From: Streptomyces roseolus
GTDB lineage: Bacteria; Actinomycetota; Actinomycetes; Streptomycetales; Streptomycetaceae
Reading direction: 5' to 3'
Assembly: GCF_014649855.1 (NCBI RefSeq)
Contig: NZ_BMTV01000042.1
Coordinates: 1 to 53,081, forward strand
Length of the DNA stretch: 53,081 nt
Shown: positions 8,527-16,764 of the stretch, one piece after another
Layout of the letters: each line of letters starts with the position of its first letter
How positions within the stretch are numbered: position 1 is the stretch's first letter
The notes under the pieces: generated by a model
Databases searched by the model: none
What the model was told of the DNA's origin: nothing
Seen by the model: the letters and a program-made list of their open reading frames with translations, nothing else
Made by a program: the position numbers and the translations under genes

Positions 8527-9860
8527 GACGCGACTCCGGGAAGCGGGTTGCGGGTGTCGAGGAGGCGTCCGAGCCGGAGCTTCGCCTCGGAGAGCGCCTC
8601 GCGGGGGGTGCGGGAGCCGGTGAGCAGCGTCGAGAACACCTCGCCGAGTTCGATCCACATCCGGGAGGCGGACCCGGCGAACCAGGCCGGTTCGTCGAGC
8701 ACGACGTCGTCGATCACGTCGCGGTAGGCGGACTGCGGATCGAGCGCGAGGTAGGCGGGGTCCGAGAGGACCGGCCGGTACGCCGGGACGTGGCCGCCCG
8801 CCGCCCATTCGACGGAGTTCTTCAGCATCCAGGCGACGAAGACGCAGGCGGCCCTGTCCGTCGCGGTGTCGCGGCCGCGCTGGTGGGGCAGGACGAAGGC
8901 GTGGGAGTCGGCCTGGGCCGTGGCCCGTCCGAACAGCGCGGGGACCCGCGTCATCGAGAAGGGCGTCCCTCCCGTGCGGAAGGTGGTGACCTCCCAGTCC
9001 CCGTTGAGGTGGAACGCCGTCCGCCCCTGGTTGAAGATGCCCACGGAGGCGGCGTAGTCGGCGCGGCGCGTCCACAGCCCTTCCTCCACGAGGGCGGCCA
9101 TGTACTCGAGCACCCGCAGGGCCTTGGCGTCGTCGAGGGCGAGGCCCTTGCCGTCGGGGGTGAGGACGGTCCCGCCGGTCTGGGAGTAGAAGGTGGAGAA
9201 GAGGCGCCAGGGGGTGATGCAGTCGGGGCCGAGGGTCTCGGTGACGAGGGCGGCCGTGCCGGTCACCTTCTTGGCGGCGCGCAGGGCCTCGGTGAACTCC
9301 GCGGCTCCTTCGACGGTCTTGAGCCGTTCCCCGTCCATGAGGCCGGCCTTGCGGCAGATGTCGGTCTGGTAGTAGAGCACGAGGGGGTGGGTGTCGAGGG
9401 GGACGGCGTACTGGCGGCCGTCGATCCGTCCGCGCCGCCACAGGTCCTCGGGGAAGTCCGCCGGGCGGACGCCCGCCTCGGCGAGCAGGTCGAGGTCGAA
9501 CGGGTCGACGAGCCGGCCGGGGCCGAACCCGGCCAGCCGGGCCATGTGGAGCGCGGCGACCTCCGGGGCGCGGCCTCCGGCGCCCGCCATGCCGAGTTTG
9601 GTGTAGTAGGGGGCGCCCCACTGGAGGGTGGTGTCCTCCAGTTCGACGTCCGGGTGGGCGGCACGGAAGTCGTCCAGCATCTTCTGCATGTTGACGCCGT
9701 CGCCGCCGCCGAAGAGGTGCCAGAACCGGAGCCTGGTCCGGCCGGACGCGGCGGCCGAGGGCGGCGCGCAGCTCGCGGTCGAGGCGAGGACGCCCGTGGT
9801 GGCGAGGGCGCTCAGGGAGCCGGCGAGGACACGGCGCCGGCTGGGATGGGGTGATTGCAT
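8523..9860 (-). CDS. Sugar-binding lipoprotein of the ABC importer
   Basis: A 445-residue extracellular solute-binding protein (family 1). The N-terminus has a twin-arginine-like RRRVLAG (8-14), a hydrophobic stretch and a possible lipobox ending at C31 (STASC); the residue three before Cys is T rather than L, so lipidation is likely but imperfect. The mature part starts RLRFWHLFGGGDG and contains FNQGRTAFHLNGDWEV, the typical substrate-lobe segment. Start at ATG 9860. It is the first gene of the transporter trio, 94 bp downstream of abfA, with strong hairpins in the gap. Confidence 0.9.
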   Translation of the reverse strand: MQSPHPSRRRVLAGSLSALATTGVLASTASCAPPSAAASGRTRLRFWHLFGGGDGVNMQKMLDDFRAAHPDVELEDTTLQWGAPYYTKLGMAGAGGRAPEVAALHMARLAGFGPGRLVDPFDLDLLAEAGVRPADFPEDLWRRGRIDGRQYAVPLDTHPLVLYYQTDICRKAGLMDGERLKTVEGAAEFTEALRAAKKVTGTAALVTETLGPDCITPWRLFSTFYSQTGGTVLTPDGKGLALDDAKALRVLEYMAALVEEGLWTRRADYAASVGIFNQGRTAFHLNGDWEVTTFRTGGTPFSMTRVPALFGRATAQADSHAFVLPHQRGRDTATDRAACVFVAWMLKNSVEWAAGGHVPAYRPVLSDPAYLALDPQSAYRDVIDDVVLDEPAWFAGSASRMWIELGEVFSTLLTGSRTPREALSEAKLRLGRLLDTRNPLPGVAS

Positions 9861-9886
9861 TGCGGCTCGTCTTCCCGGGGTGCGGC

Positions 9887-9933
9887 GGAGGGCGGCCGGG
9901 GCCGCCCTCCGGTGCGGAACCGCCCGAGGGCGG
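9887..9933. other. Intercistronic GC hairpins between abfA and the transporter genes
   Basis: GGAGGGCGGCC and its exact complement (9887-9910, 2-nt centre) are followed by CCGCCC-GA-GGGCGG (9920-9933). Neither is followed by a T-run on the minus strand. They may be a partial terminator or protect the 5' end of a processed transporter mRNA. Confidence 0.55.
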
Positions 9934-9954
9934 CTTTCCTGCAGGGGCGGCCCG

Positions 9955-11484
9955 TCAGGCCAGGCGGATCATGGTCCAGGACAGCGGTTCGAGCGTGACG
10001 CTCAGCGTGGAGCCGGCCAGTGCGGCTCCCTCACCCGGGTGGGGCGTGACGCGGTCCGGCTCGTCGAGGGTGTTGCGGGCGTCCGGGTCCGCGTCGGCGA
10101 GGACGGTGTGCTCGACGACCTCGCCGAGGTCCATGCCGCCCAGCGCGACGCGCAGCGGCAGGGGGCGGTCCTGCGAGCGGTTGACGGCGAAGACCGTGAC
10201 GGCGCCGGTCCTCGGGTCCCGTACCGCGGTGGCCTGCAGCAGCGGCACGTCGCCGTGGACGGCGGTGGGGTACGTGGGCGAGTCGACGCGCACGTCGAGG
10301 ACCTCGCCGCGGCCGTGGCGCGCGGCGTGGGCGAAGGGGTAGAAGGTGGTCTGCCGCCAGGCCGGGCCGCCGGGTTCGGTCATGATAGGGGCGATGACGT
10401 TGACGAGCTGGGCGAGGCAGGCGACCGTCACGCGGTCGGCGTGCCGCAGCAGCGCGATGAGCAGCGAGCCGAAGACGACGGCGTCGGTGACGGAGTAGCC
10501 GTCCTCGAGGAGGCGGGGGGCCTCCGGCCAGTCGAGCGGGTTCTCGGCGGCCTCCGCCTCGAAGCGGCTCTGGTACCAGACGTTCCACTCGTCGAAGGAG
10601 AGGTTGATCTTCTTCTTGGACTTCAGCCGGGCGCCGATGTGGTCGCAGGTGGCGACCACGTTCTCGATGAACGACTCCATGTCCACGGCGGAGGCGAGGA
10701 AGGAGTCGCGGTCGCCGTCCTTCTCCTCGTAGTAGGCGTGCAGGGAGATGTGGTCGACGAGGTCGTACGTCTCCTCCAGGACCTTCGCCTCCCAGGTCGC
10801 GAAGGTGGGCATGGCCTGGCTCGACGAGCCGCAGGCGACGAGTTCGAGGTCCGGGTCCATCTGGCGCATGGCGCGCGCCGTCTCGGCCGCCAGCCGGCCG
10901 TACTCCTCCGCCGTCTTGTGGCCGGTCTGCCACGGTCCGTCCATCTCGTTGCCGAGGCACCAGAGGCGGATGCCGAACGGCTCCTTGTCGCCGTGGGCGA
11001 CCCGCAGGTCGGAAAGGGCCGTGCCGCCGGGGTGGTTGGCGTACTCCTGCAGTTCGAGGGCCTCGGCCACGCCCCGGGTGCCGAGGTTCACGGCCATCAT
11101 GGGCTCGGCCTCGGGGCCGACCTTCTTCAGGAACGCCATGAACTCGCTGAGCCCGAAGCGGTTGGTCTCGGTGGAGCGCCAGGCGAGGTCGAGACGGCGG
11201 GGCCGGTCCTCGACGGGGCCGACGGAGTCCTCCCACCGGTATCCGGAGACGAAGTTGCCCCCGGGATAGCGGATGGCCGTGACGCCGAGCTCGCGCACGA
11301 GGGCGAGGACGTCGGTGCGCAGGCCCGCCTCGTCCGCCGAGGGGTGGCCGGGCTCGAAGACGCCGGTGTAGACGCAGCGGCCGAGGTGCTCGACGAACGA
11401 GCCGAAGAGACGGGGGTTCACCTCACCGACGGTGAACGCCGGGTCGAGGGTGAACCGGGCGACGTGGTCAGGGGTGGAGGTCAT
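9955..11484 (-). CDS. abfA: Alpha-L-arabinofuranosidase, GH51, cytoplasmic
   Basis: A 509-residue GH51 enzyme that removes terminal alpha-L-arabinofuranosyl units from imported arabino-oligosaccharides. The acid/base is E180 in WCLGNEMDGPWQ; the nucleophile is E299 in LSFDEWNVWY. IRYPGGNFVSGYRWED near 71-86 and the C-terminal beta-sandwich ending SWTMIRL are family hallmarks. No signal peptide is present, so it acts in the cytoplasm. ATG at 11484 is preceded by GAAAGGA. It follows the arabinanase gene after 46 bp, probably in one transcript starting upstream of 12529. The length agrees with bacterial AbfA proteins (about 500 residues). Confidence 0.95.
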   Translation of the reverse strand: MTSTPDHVARFTLDPAFTVGEVNPRLFGSFVEHLGRCVYTGVFEPGHPSADEAGLRTDVLALVRELGVTAIRYPGGNFVSGYRWEDSVGPVEDRPRRLDLAWRSTETNRFGLSEFMAFLKKVGPEAEPMMAVNLGTRGVAEALELQEYANHPGGTALSDLRVAHGDKEPFGIRLWCLGNEMDGPWQTGHKTAEEYGRLAAETARAMRQMDPDLELVACGSSSQAMPTFATWEAKVLEETYDLVDHISLHAYYEEKDGDRDSFLASAVDMESFIENVVATCDHIGARLKSKKKINLSFDEWNVWYQSRFEAEAAENPLDWPEAPRLLEDGYSVTDAVVFGSLLIALLRHADRVTVACLAQLVNVIAPIMTEPGGPAWRQTTFYPFAHAARHGRGEVLDVRVDSPTYPTAVHGDVPLLQATAVRDPRTGAVTVFAVNRSQDRPLPLRVALGGMDLGEVVEHTVLADADPDARNTLDEPDRVTPHPGEGAALAGSTLSVTLEPLSWTMIRLA

Positions 11485-11530
11485 GACGTCCTTTCGTGGG
11501 GCGGGGGTGCGAGGAGCGGGGCGGTCGCCG

Positions 11531-12529
11531 TCAGCGGGCGAGCACCGGCCAGCCGTCGGCGCTCCAGGAGAGCGGGGTGAGGCCGAGCTTGGGAGTGCCC
11601 TGGTCCTCGGCGTCGTAGTAGTGGTGGACGAGGACGTCCCGGCCGCGGTCGCGGAGCACCGACTGTCCGCCGGGCCCGAGGTACTTGCCGTGGGCGGCCA
11701 GCAGCAGGTCGCCACCGCCCTGCGTCATCGGCCTGCCGTCGCGTCCGGTGTAGGGGCCGGTCGGTGAGGTGGAACGGCCGACGCGGATGTTGTAGGTCGA
11801 CTCGACGCCCGCGCAGCAGCGGTCGTACGAGACGAAGAGGTAGTAGTGACCGCCCCGGCGCACGACGTACGGGGCCTCGACCGCGTAGGGGGCGTCGGGC
11901 CGGGTGGCCAGGTGGTGGACGGGGGCCGCGGGGAGGGGGCGCCCGGTGCGGCCGTCCAGCTCCACCATGCGGATGCCGGTCCAGTAGGAACCGAAGGACA
12001 TCCAGAGTCTGCCTCCGCCTTCGACGATGCCCGGGTCGATGGCGTTGTAGGGGTCCGCCGTGCCGCTCGCGAAGATCTCTCCGTGGTCGGTCCAGGTGCC
12101 GGGCCTGCCGCTGGGCGAGGTGGCGAGCCCGATGGCGGAGTGGTTCGAACCGAAGGAGGAGACCGCGTAGTAGAGCCAGTAGCGGCCCTGGCGGTGGAGG
12201 ATCTCGGGGGCCCAGGGGTCGCTCTCCGCGGAGTAGGAACGCCACCAGGCGGGGAGCGTGGTGAAGGCGGATCCCGCCCGTTCCCAGTGGCGGCCGTCCC
12301 GTGAGGTGCGCGCTTCGAGGCCGCCGTGCGTGGAGTAGACCACGTAGGTTCCGTCCATGAGGCGGATCGCCGCCGGATCGTGGACGGTGACGTCCCCGGT
12401 GACGGGCAGCGGGTCGGGGTAGGCGGCCGGCGGAGCGGCCGACGCCTGGGGGACCAGGCAGGCGAGGGCCGCCGCGCCGGCGGACAGGAGTGCCGCGGCC
12501 CGGCGGCGGACGGAACGCCCGACAGGCAT
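11531..12529 (-). CDS. Secreted endo-/exo-arabinanase, GH43
   Basis: A 332-residue protein with a Sec-type signal peptide: RSVRRR, a hydrophobic core at about 11-24 and cleavage near ASA-AP (30-32). The five-bladed propeller catalytic residues are D51 (HDPAAI), D165 (NAIDPGIV) and E218 (VEAPYVV). The segments WAPEILHRQGRYWLYY and MSFGSYWTGI are typical of the GH43 arabinan endo-1,5-alpha-L-arabinanase group. It would cut arabinan outside the cell, giving oligosaccharides for the ABC importer downstream. It is the first gene of the minus-strand operon and lies behind a set of TTCGAA-type palindromes. Confidence 0.9.
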   Translation of the reverse strand: MPVGRSVRRRAAALLSAGAAALACLVPQASAAPPAAYPDPLPVTGDVTVHDPAAIRLMDGTYVVYSTHGGLEARTSRDGRHWERAGSAFTTLPAWWRSYSAESDPWAPEILHRQGRYWLYYAVSSFGSNHSAIGLATSPSGRPGTWTDHGEIFASGTADPYNAIDPGIVEGGGRLWMSFGSYWTGIRMVELDGRTGRPLPAAPVHHLATRPDAPYAVEAPYVVRRGGHYYLFVSYDRCCAGVESTYNIRVGRSTSPTGPYTGRDGRPMTQGGGDLLLAAHGKYLGPGGQSVLRDRGRDVLVHHYYDAEDQGTPKLGLTPLSWSADGWPVLAR

Positions 12530-12574
12530 GGAAAGGCTCCTTCGAGAAGACGACCGGAAGAAGTCTGTTCGAGA

Positions 12575-12675
12575 TTACGAACGACTTTCGTAACTTCGAA
12601 TCGCGAAATTAGACGCCCCGAAACACGGCGTCAACGAATTGGGCAAAATCACGAACGTCGTTCGAAATCACGAAC
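12575..12675. promoter_or_regulatory. Cluster of TTCG/CGAA operators upstream of the arabinanase operon
   Basis: Three elements are visible: TTACGAACGACTTTCGTAA (12575-12593, perfect 7-bp arms), TTCG-N5-CGAA (12595-12607) and CGAACGTCGTTCG (12652-12664). AATCACGAAC is directly repeated at 12647-12656 and 12666-12675, a 19-bp period. These look like multiple sites for one repressor controlling arabinanase-abfA-transporter expression. The remainder of the 12530-12896 gap shows nothing I recognise. Confidence 0.6.
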
Positions 12676-12896
12676 AAGAGAAGGCGCCCTTCCCTTCGGG
12701 CCGTCCACGGATCAAGTCGCGACATTTACCGCACAGGTCACCGACCGCCACCGGTGCGACGCGGCGGGCGAGGTCGCCCGCGAGCCGGTCGACCGGGTCT
12801 CGGCGACGGCCTCGTCCGCCCGGAAGGCGCCCCCGCGCCGGCTCTTTCCCGACTCCCGGCGGGGGCGACGGTCGTTGCCGTGTTCCGGTCGCCGGG

Positions 12897-13391
12897 TCAG
12901 CCGGCCGTGGCGTTGAGGTGGTAGGTCGTGTCCACTTGGAAGCCTTCCGCCGTGGTGCCTCTGATCTCGAGGACGTAGTGACCGGGAACGAGTGGGGCGA
13001 GGGCGGACCAGAGGCCCCAGGCGAGGTGCCTGCGCAGCCCGACGCGGAAGGGCGGGGCGATGAACTCGCGGAGGGGGAGGGGGGCGCCGTTGAGGTGCGC
13101 CTCGGCGCGGGTCACGTCGAGGGAGAGGGGCTTTCGGGAGTGTCGCTTGGAGTGGTGCACGTTGAGCACCGGGAAGAACACGGGGCGCCCGGCCGGGATC
13201 TCGCAGCGGCGGACCACCCGGCCGCCGTAGGTGCCCGCCAGGAACCACAGGTCGTCCGGCTGCCGCCAAGCGGCGTGCGCGCCGGTCCTGTCGGCCACGG
13301 GGCTCACCTCGTCGGGGGCGGACAGGGCCCACTGCCACCAGCGGGCGGCCAGGACGCCACCCTCTTCGTCGGATATCTGCCATGCGCTCAC
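12897..13391 (-). CDS. Conserved protein of unknown function
   Basis: A 164-residue protein with clear high-GC codon use. It contains ARWWQWALSAPDEVSP (15-30), DDLWFLAGTYGG and IPAGRPVFFPVLNVHHS, and ends with GHYVLEIRGTTAEGFQVDTTYHLNA, a beta-rich sandwich-like tail. I recognise this pattern (WWxWAxS...VWFLAGTxGG...VPAGxPxFFPVxN) from bacterial hypothetical proteins usually predicted to be secreted; here no signal peptide is present with GTG 13391 as start. No catalytic motif is seen. A weak ribosome site precedes the start. It is a single-gene unit; function unknown. Confidence 0.7.
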   Translation of the reverse strand: MSAWQISDEEGGVLAARWWQWALSAPDEVSPVADRTGAHAAWRQPDDLWFLAGTYGGRVVRRCEIPAGRPVFFPVLNVHHSKRHSRKPLSLDVTRAEAHLNGAPLPLREFIAPPFRVGLRRHLAWGLWSALAPLVPGHYVLEIRGTTAEGFQVDTTYHLNATAG

Positions 13392-13664
13392 GCCGCCGCA
13401 CCCTACGGGACGCCTGTGCCGCAGGGCCCGGGAGGGGCGGTCCCGTGAGACGCCCACCCCACCGGTGCGGTCACGGCGGCCCGGCGCCCGAGCCGGGGGC
13501 CGGGGCCCAGGGCGCCGTGCGGCACCACGAGGTCGAGAAGCCGTTCGACGCGAAGAGCGCGCGGTGACCGGGGGTGAGCACGGGCGGGTCGTGCCCGGCC
13601 ACCGCGGAGACACGCCCGGCCGCCGGCGTCCGCCGACGGCCGGGCGCCTCGCGCGGAAGCGGGG

Positions 13665-13871
13665 TCAGGCGCCCGCCTCGGGGGCTTCCCGCTGGTCGGG
13701 AGGGGTGCCGCCGCCCTCGCCGCCGCCGCGTTCGCCCTTGTCCGTCCCGTGCGGCCTGCCTCGGCTCCGGCGCGGTTCCTTCGCCTCGTCGGCCTTGAGC
13801 GACGCGCTGTCCTGCGGCGTGCCGGCGCCCCGGCCGCTGCGGCGCTGCTCGGGTTGCTGGGGGTTGCCCAT
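13665..13871 (-). CDS. Small disordered hydrophilic protein
   Basis: A 68-residue protein starting MGNPQQPEQRRSGRG and rich in Gly, Arg, Glu and Pro, with no predicted folded core. It has a perfect AGGAGG 6 bases before ATG 13871. SASLKADEAKEPRRSRGRP is the only helix-prone part. Such small charged proteins are common and conserved in streptomycetes but have no assigned role. It sits between an unknown protein gene and the formaldehyde-dehydrogenase-like gene, all on the minus strand, with 84 bp to the latter. The 273 bp upstream carry no gene I can support. Confidence 0.65.
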   Translation of the reverse strand: MGNPQQPEQRRSGRGAGTPQDSASLKADEAKEPRRSRGRPHGTDKGERGGGEGGGTPPDQREAPEAGA

Positions 13872-13955
13872 GGTGGCCTCCTGACGTTTCTCGTCGGGTG
13901 CGTCGACAGGCGTGTGACCGGCCGGCACGGTTTCATGCGCCCGGAGGGCGGGCCG

Positions 13956-15140
13956 TCAGGGCGTGAAGAGGATCTTGACGGCTCCGTCGTCCTTCTTCTG
14001 GAACATCTCGTACGCGTCCGCCGCGTCCGCGAGGGGCACCCGGTGGGTGGCGAAGTCGTCGACCCCCAGGGGGTCGTCGTCGGTCAGCAGCGGCAGCAGC
14101 CGGTCGACCCAGCGCAGCACGTTCGCCTGCCCCATGCGGAACGTCAGCTGCTTGTCGAACATCGTGAGGAGCGGCATCGGGTCCGCCTGTCCCCCGTACA
14201 CCCCGGAGAGCGACACCGTCCCGCCGCGGCGCACCAGTTCGACGGCCAGGTGCAGGGCGGACAGCCGGTCGACGCCGTAGCGGCGCATGAGCCCGCGGGC
14301 GACGCCGTCCGGCAGGAGGCCGACCACCGTCTGCAGGCCGTGGGCGACCGGGGCGCCGTGGGCCTCCATCCCGACGGCGTCCACGACCGCGTCGGGGCCC
14401 CGCCCGCCGGTGAGGTCGCGGACCCGGTCGATCAGTCCGCCGTCGGCGTCGGAGGGGTCGAGGACGTGCACGCCGCGGGCCGCGGCGCGGGCGCGTCGTT
14501 CCGGCACGGGGTCGATGCCGATGACGAGGCCGGCGCCGCGGTGCGCCGCGATGCGGGCGGCCATGTCGCCGATGGGGCCGAGGCCGAGGACGGCGATCGT
14601 GCCGCCGGGCGGCACGTCCGCGTACTCGACGGCCTGCCACGCCGTCGGCAGCACGTCCGAGAGGTAGACGAAGCGGTCGTCCGGCGGCCCCTCGGGGACG
14701 TGGACGGGAAGGGTGTCGCCGAAGGGGACGCGCAGGTACTCCGCCTGGCCGCCCGGCACCTGCCCGTACAGCTTGGTGTAGCCGAACAGCGCGGCTCCCG
14801 AGCCGTAGGCGCGCACCTGCGTCGTCTCGCACTGCGAGTGCAGGCCCCGCTCGCACATCGGGCAGGTTCCGCAGGAGACGTTGAACGGCACCACGACCCG
14901 GTCCCCGGGGGCGGTCCGCCGCACGTCCGGCCCGACCTCCTCGACCACCCCCATCGGCTCGTGCCCCAGCACGTCGCCCGGGTCGAGGAACGGTCCGAGC
15001 ACCTCGTAGAGGTGCAGGTCGGAGCCGCAGAGCCCGCTCGTGGTGATCCGCACGATCACATCGGTGGGCTCCTGGATCCGCGGGTCCGGCACGGTCTCGA
15101 CCGAGACCTTCCGCCGGCCCTGCCACGTGACGGCCTTCAT
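13956..15140 (-). CDS. Zinc-dependent alcohol dehydrogenase (glutathione-independent formaldehyde dehydrogenase-like)
   Basis: A 394-residue MDR enzyme. Catalytic zinc ligands are in GLCGSDLHLYE and GHEPMGVVEEVG. The structural zinc cluster is CGTCPMCERGLHSQC, and GLGPIGDMAARIAA is the NAD-binding motif. The insertion around GLLPDGVARGLMRRYGVDRLSALHLAVELVRRGGTVSLSGVYGG and the length are typical of the formaldehyde-dehydrogenase/dismutase-like subgroup. ATG 15140 gives the standard MKAVTWQG start. The gene stands alone; 15141-15433 upstream holds no gene. Substrate may be formaldehyde or another small aldehyde/alcohol; this is family-based, not shown. Confidence 0.88.
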   Translation of the reverse strand: MKAVTWQGRRKVSVETVPDPRIQEPTDVIVRITTSGLCGSDLHLYEVLGPFLDPGDVLGHEPMGVVEEVGPDVRRTAPGDRVVVPFNVSCGTCPMCERGLHSQCETTQVRAYGSGAALFGYTKLYGQVPGGQAEYLRVPFGDTLPVHVPEGPPDDRFVYLSDVLPTAWQAVEYADVPPGGTIAVLGLGPIGDMAARIAAHRGAGLVIGIDPVPERRARAAARGVHVLDPSDADGGLIDRVRDLTGGRGPDAVVDAVGMEAHGAPVAHGLQTVVGLLPDGVARGLMRRYGVDRLSALHLAVELVRRGGTVSLSGVYGGQADPMPLLTMFDKQLTFRMGQANVLRWVDRLLPLLTDDDPLGVDDFATHRVPLADAADAYEMFQKKDDGAVKILFTP

Positions 15141-15433
15141 GGCGTACGCCCCTTCCGTGTTCTCTCGTCGGTTCGGTCCGTCGGGGACGCGACGCCGGCA
15201 CGCCGACCGGTCCTGAAGTGGTCGGCGCGGGTCGCGTCCGGACGGGGACATGGCCCGGCGGATCGTTCCGGGCGGCGCCGCCGCCCGGAGGGGGGAAGCC
15301 GGGCGACGGCCTTCTGGGGTGCGCACCCGGTCTGCGGATGCCCCCTCGGCCGGGACTCACTCGTCCCGGGCGCGCCCGGATCGAGAACCCCGGCGCTCCG
15401 GCACGGGGACGGCACGGGCCGCGTCCCCGTCCG

Positions 15434-16138
15434 TCACGGCGTGCCCGGTGTCCCGACGGGGGCGGCGGGGGCGGGGCAGGCGACCGCGCCCGGCTTCACG
15501 GAGAGCTTGAGCCGGGGCGTGGTGAGCAGGCCGGGGATCTGGAAGTCCTGCGCGGTGCCGGTGATCCGGTCGAACTTGGCGTAGCGGGCCTGGATGCCGA
15601 AGCGGTGCTGCGGGGCGCCGAGGGGGTTCGGCACGTACGCGCCGGAGGCGTCCTTGACGGTGCGGACGTCGGCGCCGTTGACGTTGAGGTCGACGATGCC
15701 GTCCATGTCGAGCTCGCCGGTGGCGTTCCTCAGGTCGAGGACGGTGTTGCGGGTGCGGATCTCCCAGGAGCCGGGGTTGTCGTCGCCGAGGGTGAGCAGC
15801 AGGGTGTACGTGGCTCCCGCGATCTGCTGGCGCTGACTGAGGCAGAGCCCGTTGAGGACCCCGTCGGCGAAGCCCATCCGCAGCACCCGCACGCTGCCGG
15901 CCGTGCCGTCGGGGCGGACGACCGCCTGGTCGACGACGGCGGCGCCGTACTGGGTGCCGTACAGGCTGCTGGTGGTGAAGTCGACGGGCCGGTCCTGGAC
16001 GCTCAGGCCGACGGCGAGCGCCCCGCCGGCCATCGCCGAGCCGAGCCCGCCGGCGGCGAGGAGGGCGGGGACGGCGACGGCGAGGGCGCGCCGCCAGTGG
16101 GTGCGGCCCTCGGGGCGGAGCGGTGCGGAGCTGCTCAT
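15434..16138 (-). CDS. DUF6230-type exported protein, copy 3 of the array
   Basis: A 234-residue protein with an N-terminal hydrophobic segment (ALAVAVPALLAAGGLGSAMAGGALAVGLS, about 18-46) acting as signal peptide or anchor, followed by a beta-rich domain. Shared features with the two other copies here are the ALA..LSVQDRPVDFTTSSLYG start of the mature part, the GFADGVLNGLCLSQRQQIAGATYTLLLTLGD core with one Cys, and a C-terminal xxLPxLKL-type motif (LTTPRLKLSVKPG) ending near a Cys. Such proteins are often annotated DUF6230 or cholesterol esterase in Streptomyces, with no proven activity. Its start overlaps the upstream gene stop by 4 bp. It is last in the six-gene operon. Confidence 0.8.
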   Translation of the reverse strand: MSSSAPLRPEGRTHWRRALAVAVPALLAAGGLGSAMAGGALAVGLSVQDRPVDFTTSSLYGTQYGAAVVDQAVVRPDGTAGSVRVLRMGFADGVLNGLCLSQRQQIAGATYTLLLTLGDDNPGSWEIRTRNTVLDLRNATGELDMDGIVDLNVNGADVRTVKDASGAYVPNPLGAPQHRFGIQARYAKFDRITGTAQDFQIPGLLTTPRLKLSVKPGAVACPAPAAPVGTPGTP

Positions 16139-16764
16139 GGCGTGGTCACCGTGATCGTTCCGGGGAGGTGGACGGGGTTGTCGGTGGAGTTGAGCTCGGC
16201 GTGGTCGTCGACGGTCCGGATGGCGTAGATGTCGCCCTGGAACTCCTCCGCGCCGGCCGTGAGCGGGATGAGGGAGCCGAAGAAGTCGAGCAGTCCCTGG
16301 ACCTCGCAGATCTGGAAGATCACGCGCACGCAGACCCGGTTGATCTTCCCCCACATCATGGTGGTCTCCGGCCGGCCTGCGCTGTCGTAGCCGCCGAGCG
16401 AGCCCTCGTCCGGCACGTCGATGACGAGGGTGTGGCCGTCGGCCCGCTGGGTCACGTTCATGTGCGAGCGGATCTTCAGCTTGGTGAAGGTGTACTTGTT
16501 CGTCACCACGGTCGTGCCGTCGGAGAGCCGGACGGTGACGTTCTTCTCGACGGTCAGGGAGACGGCGACCATGCTGTCGATGCTCACCCGGAGCGGGTAC
16601 GGGCTGGGCAGGAACGGTACGCCGAGCGGTTCCACGGCGGCGGGCGGGCGGCCGGCGGCGCTGCTCGGGCGGCCGGAGAGGAGCGCGGTGGCGACGGCGA
16701 GCAGCAGCGCGGCGACGACGGCGACCGTCTTGCGCCGCCCCCGGACGCCCGCCCCGGCCGTCAC
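16135..16764 (-). CDS. Exported protein of unknown function in the DUF6230/DUF6114 operon
   Basis: A 209-residue protein with a clear signal peptide: RGRRK, then VAVVAALLLAVATALLSG, and cleavage near SSA-AG. The mature part is predicted beta-rich (YPLRVSIDSMVAVSLTVEKNVTVRLSDGTTVVTNKYTFTK) with two Cys near 150-160 (INRVCVRVIFQICEV) and ends in a VHLPGTITVTTP strand. It starts at GTG 16764 and overlaps both neighbours by 4 bp, so it belongs to the coupled operon. No enzymatic motif is seen. It does not clearly match DUF6230, although the overall architecture (signal plus beta domain, similar C-terminal motif) is similar; it may be a distant paralogue. Confidence 0.75.
   Translation of the reverse strand: MTAGAGVRGRRKTVAVVAALLLAVATALLSGRPSSAAGRPPAAVEPLGVPFLPSPYPLRVSIDSMVAVSLTVEKNVTVRLSDGTTVVTNKYTFTKLKIRSHMNVTQRADGHTLVIDVPDEGSLGGYDSAGRPETTMMWGKINRVCVRVIFQICEVQGLLDFFGSLIPLTAGAEEFQGDIYAIRTVDDHAELNSTDNPVHLPGTITVTTP

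Noticed and set aside
12575..12593. The TTACGAA/TTCGTAA palindrome as a transcription terminator
   Set aside because: It precedes a gene, arms are A/T-containing and short, and similar boxes recur with regular spacing; an operator fits better.
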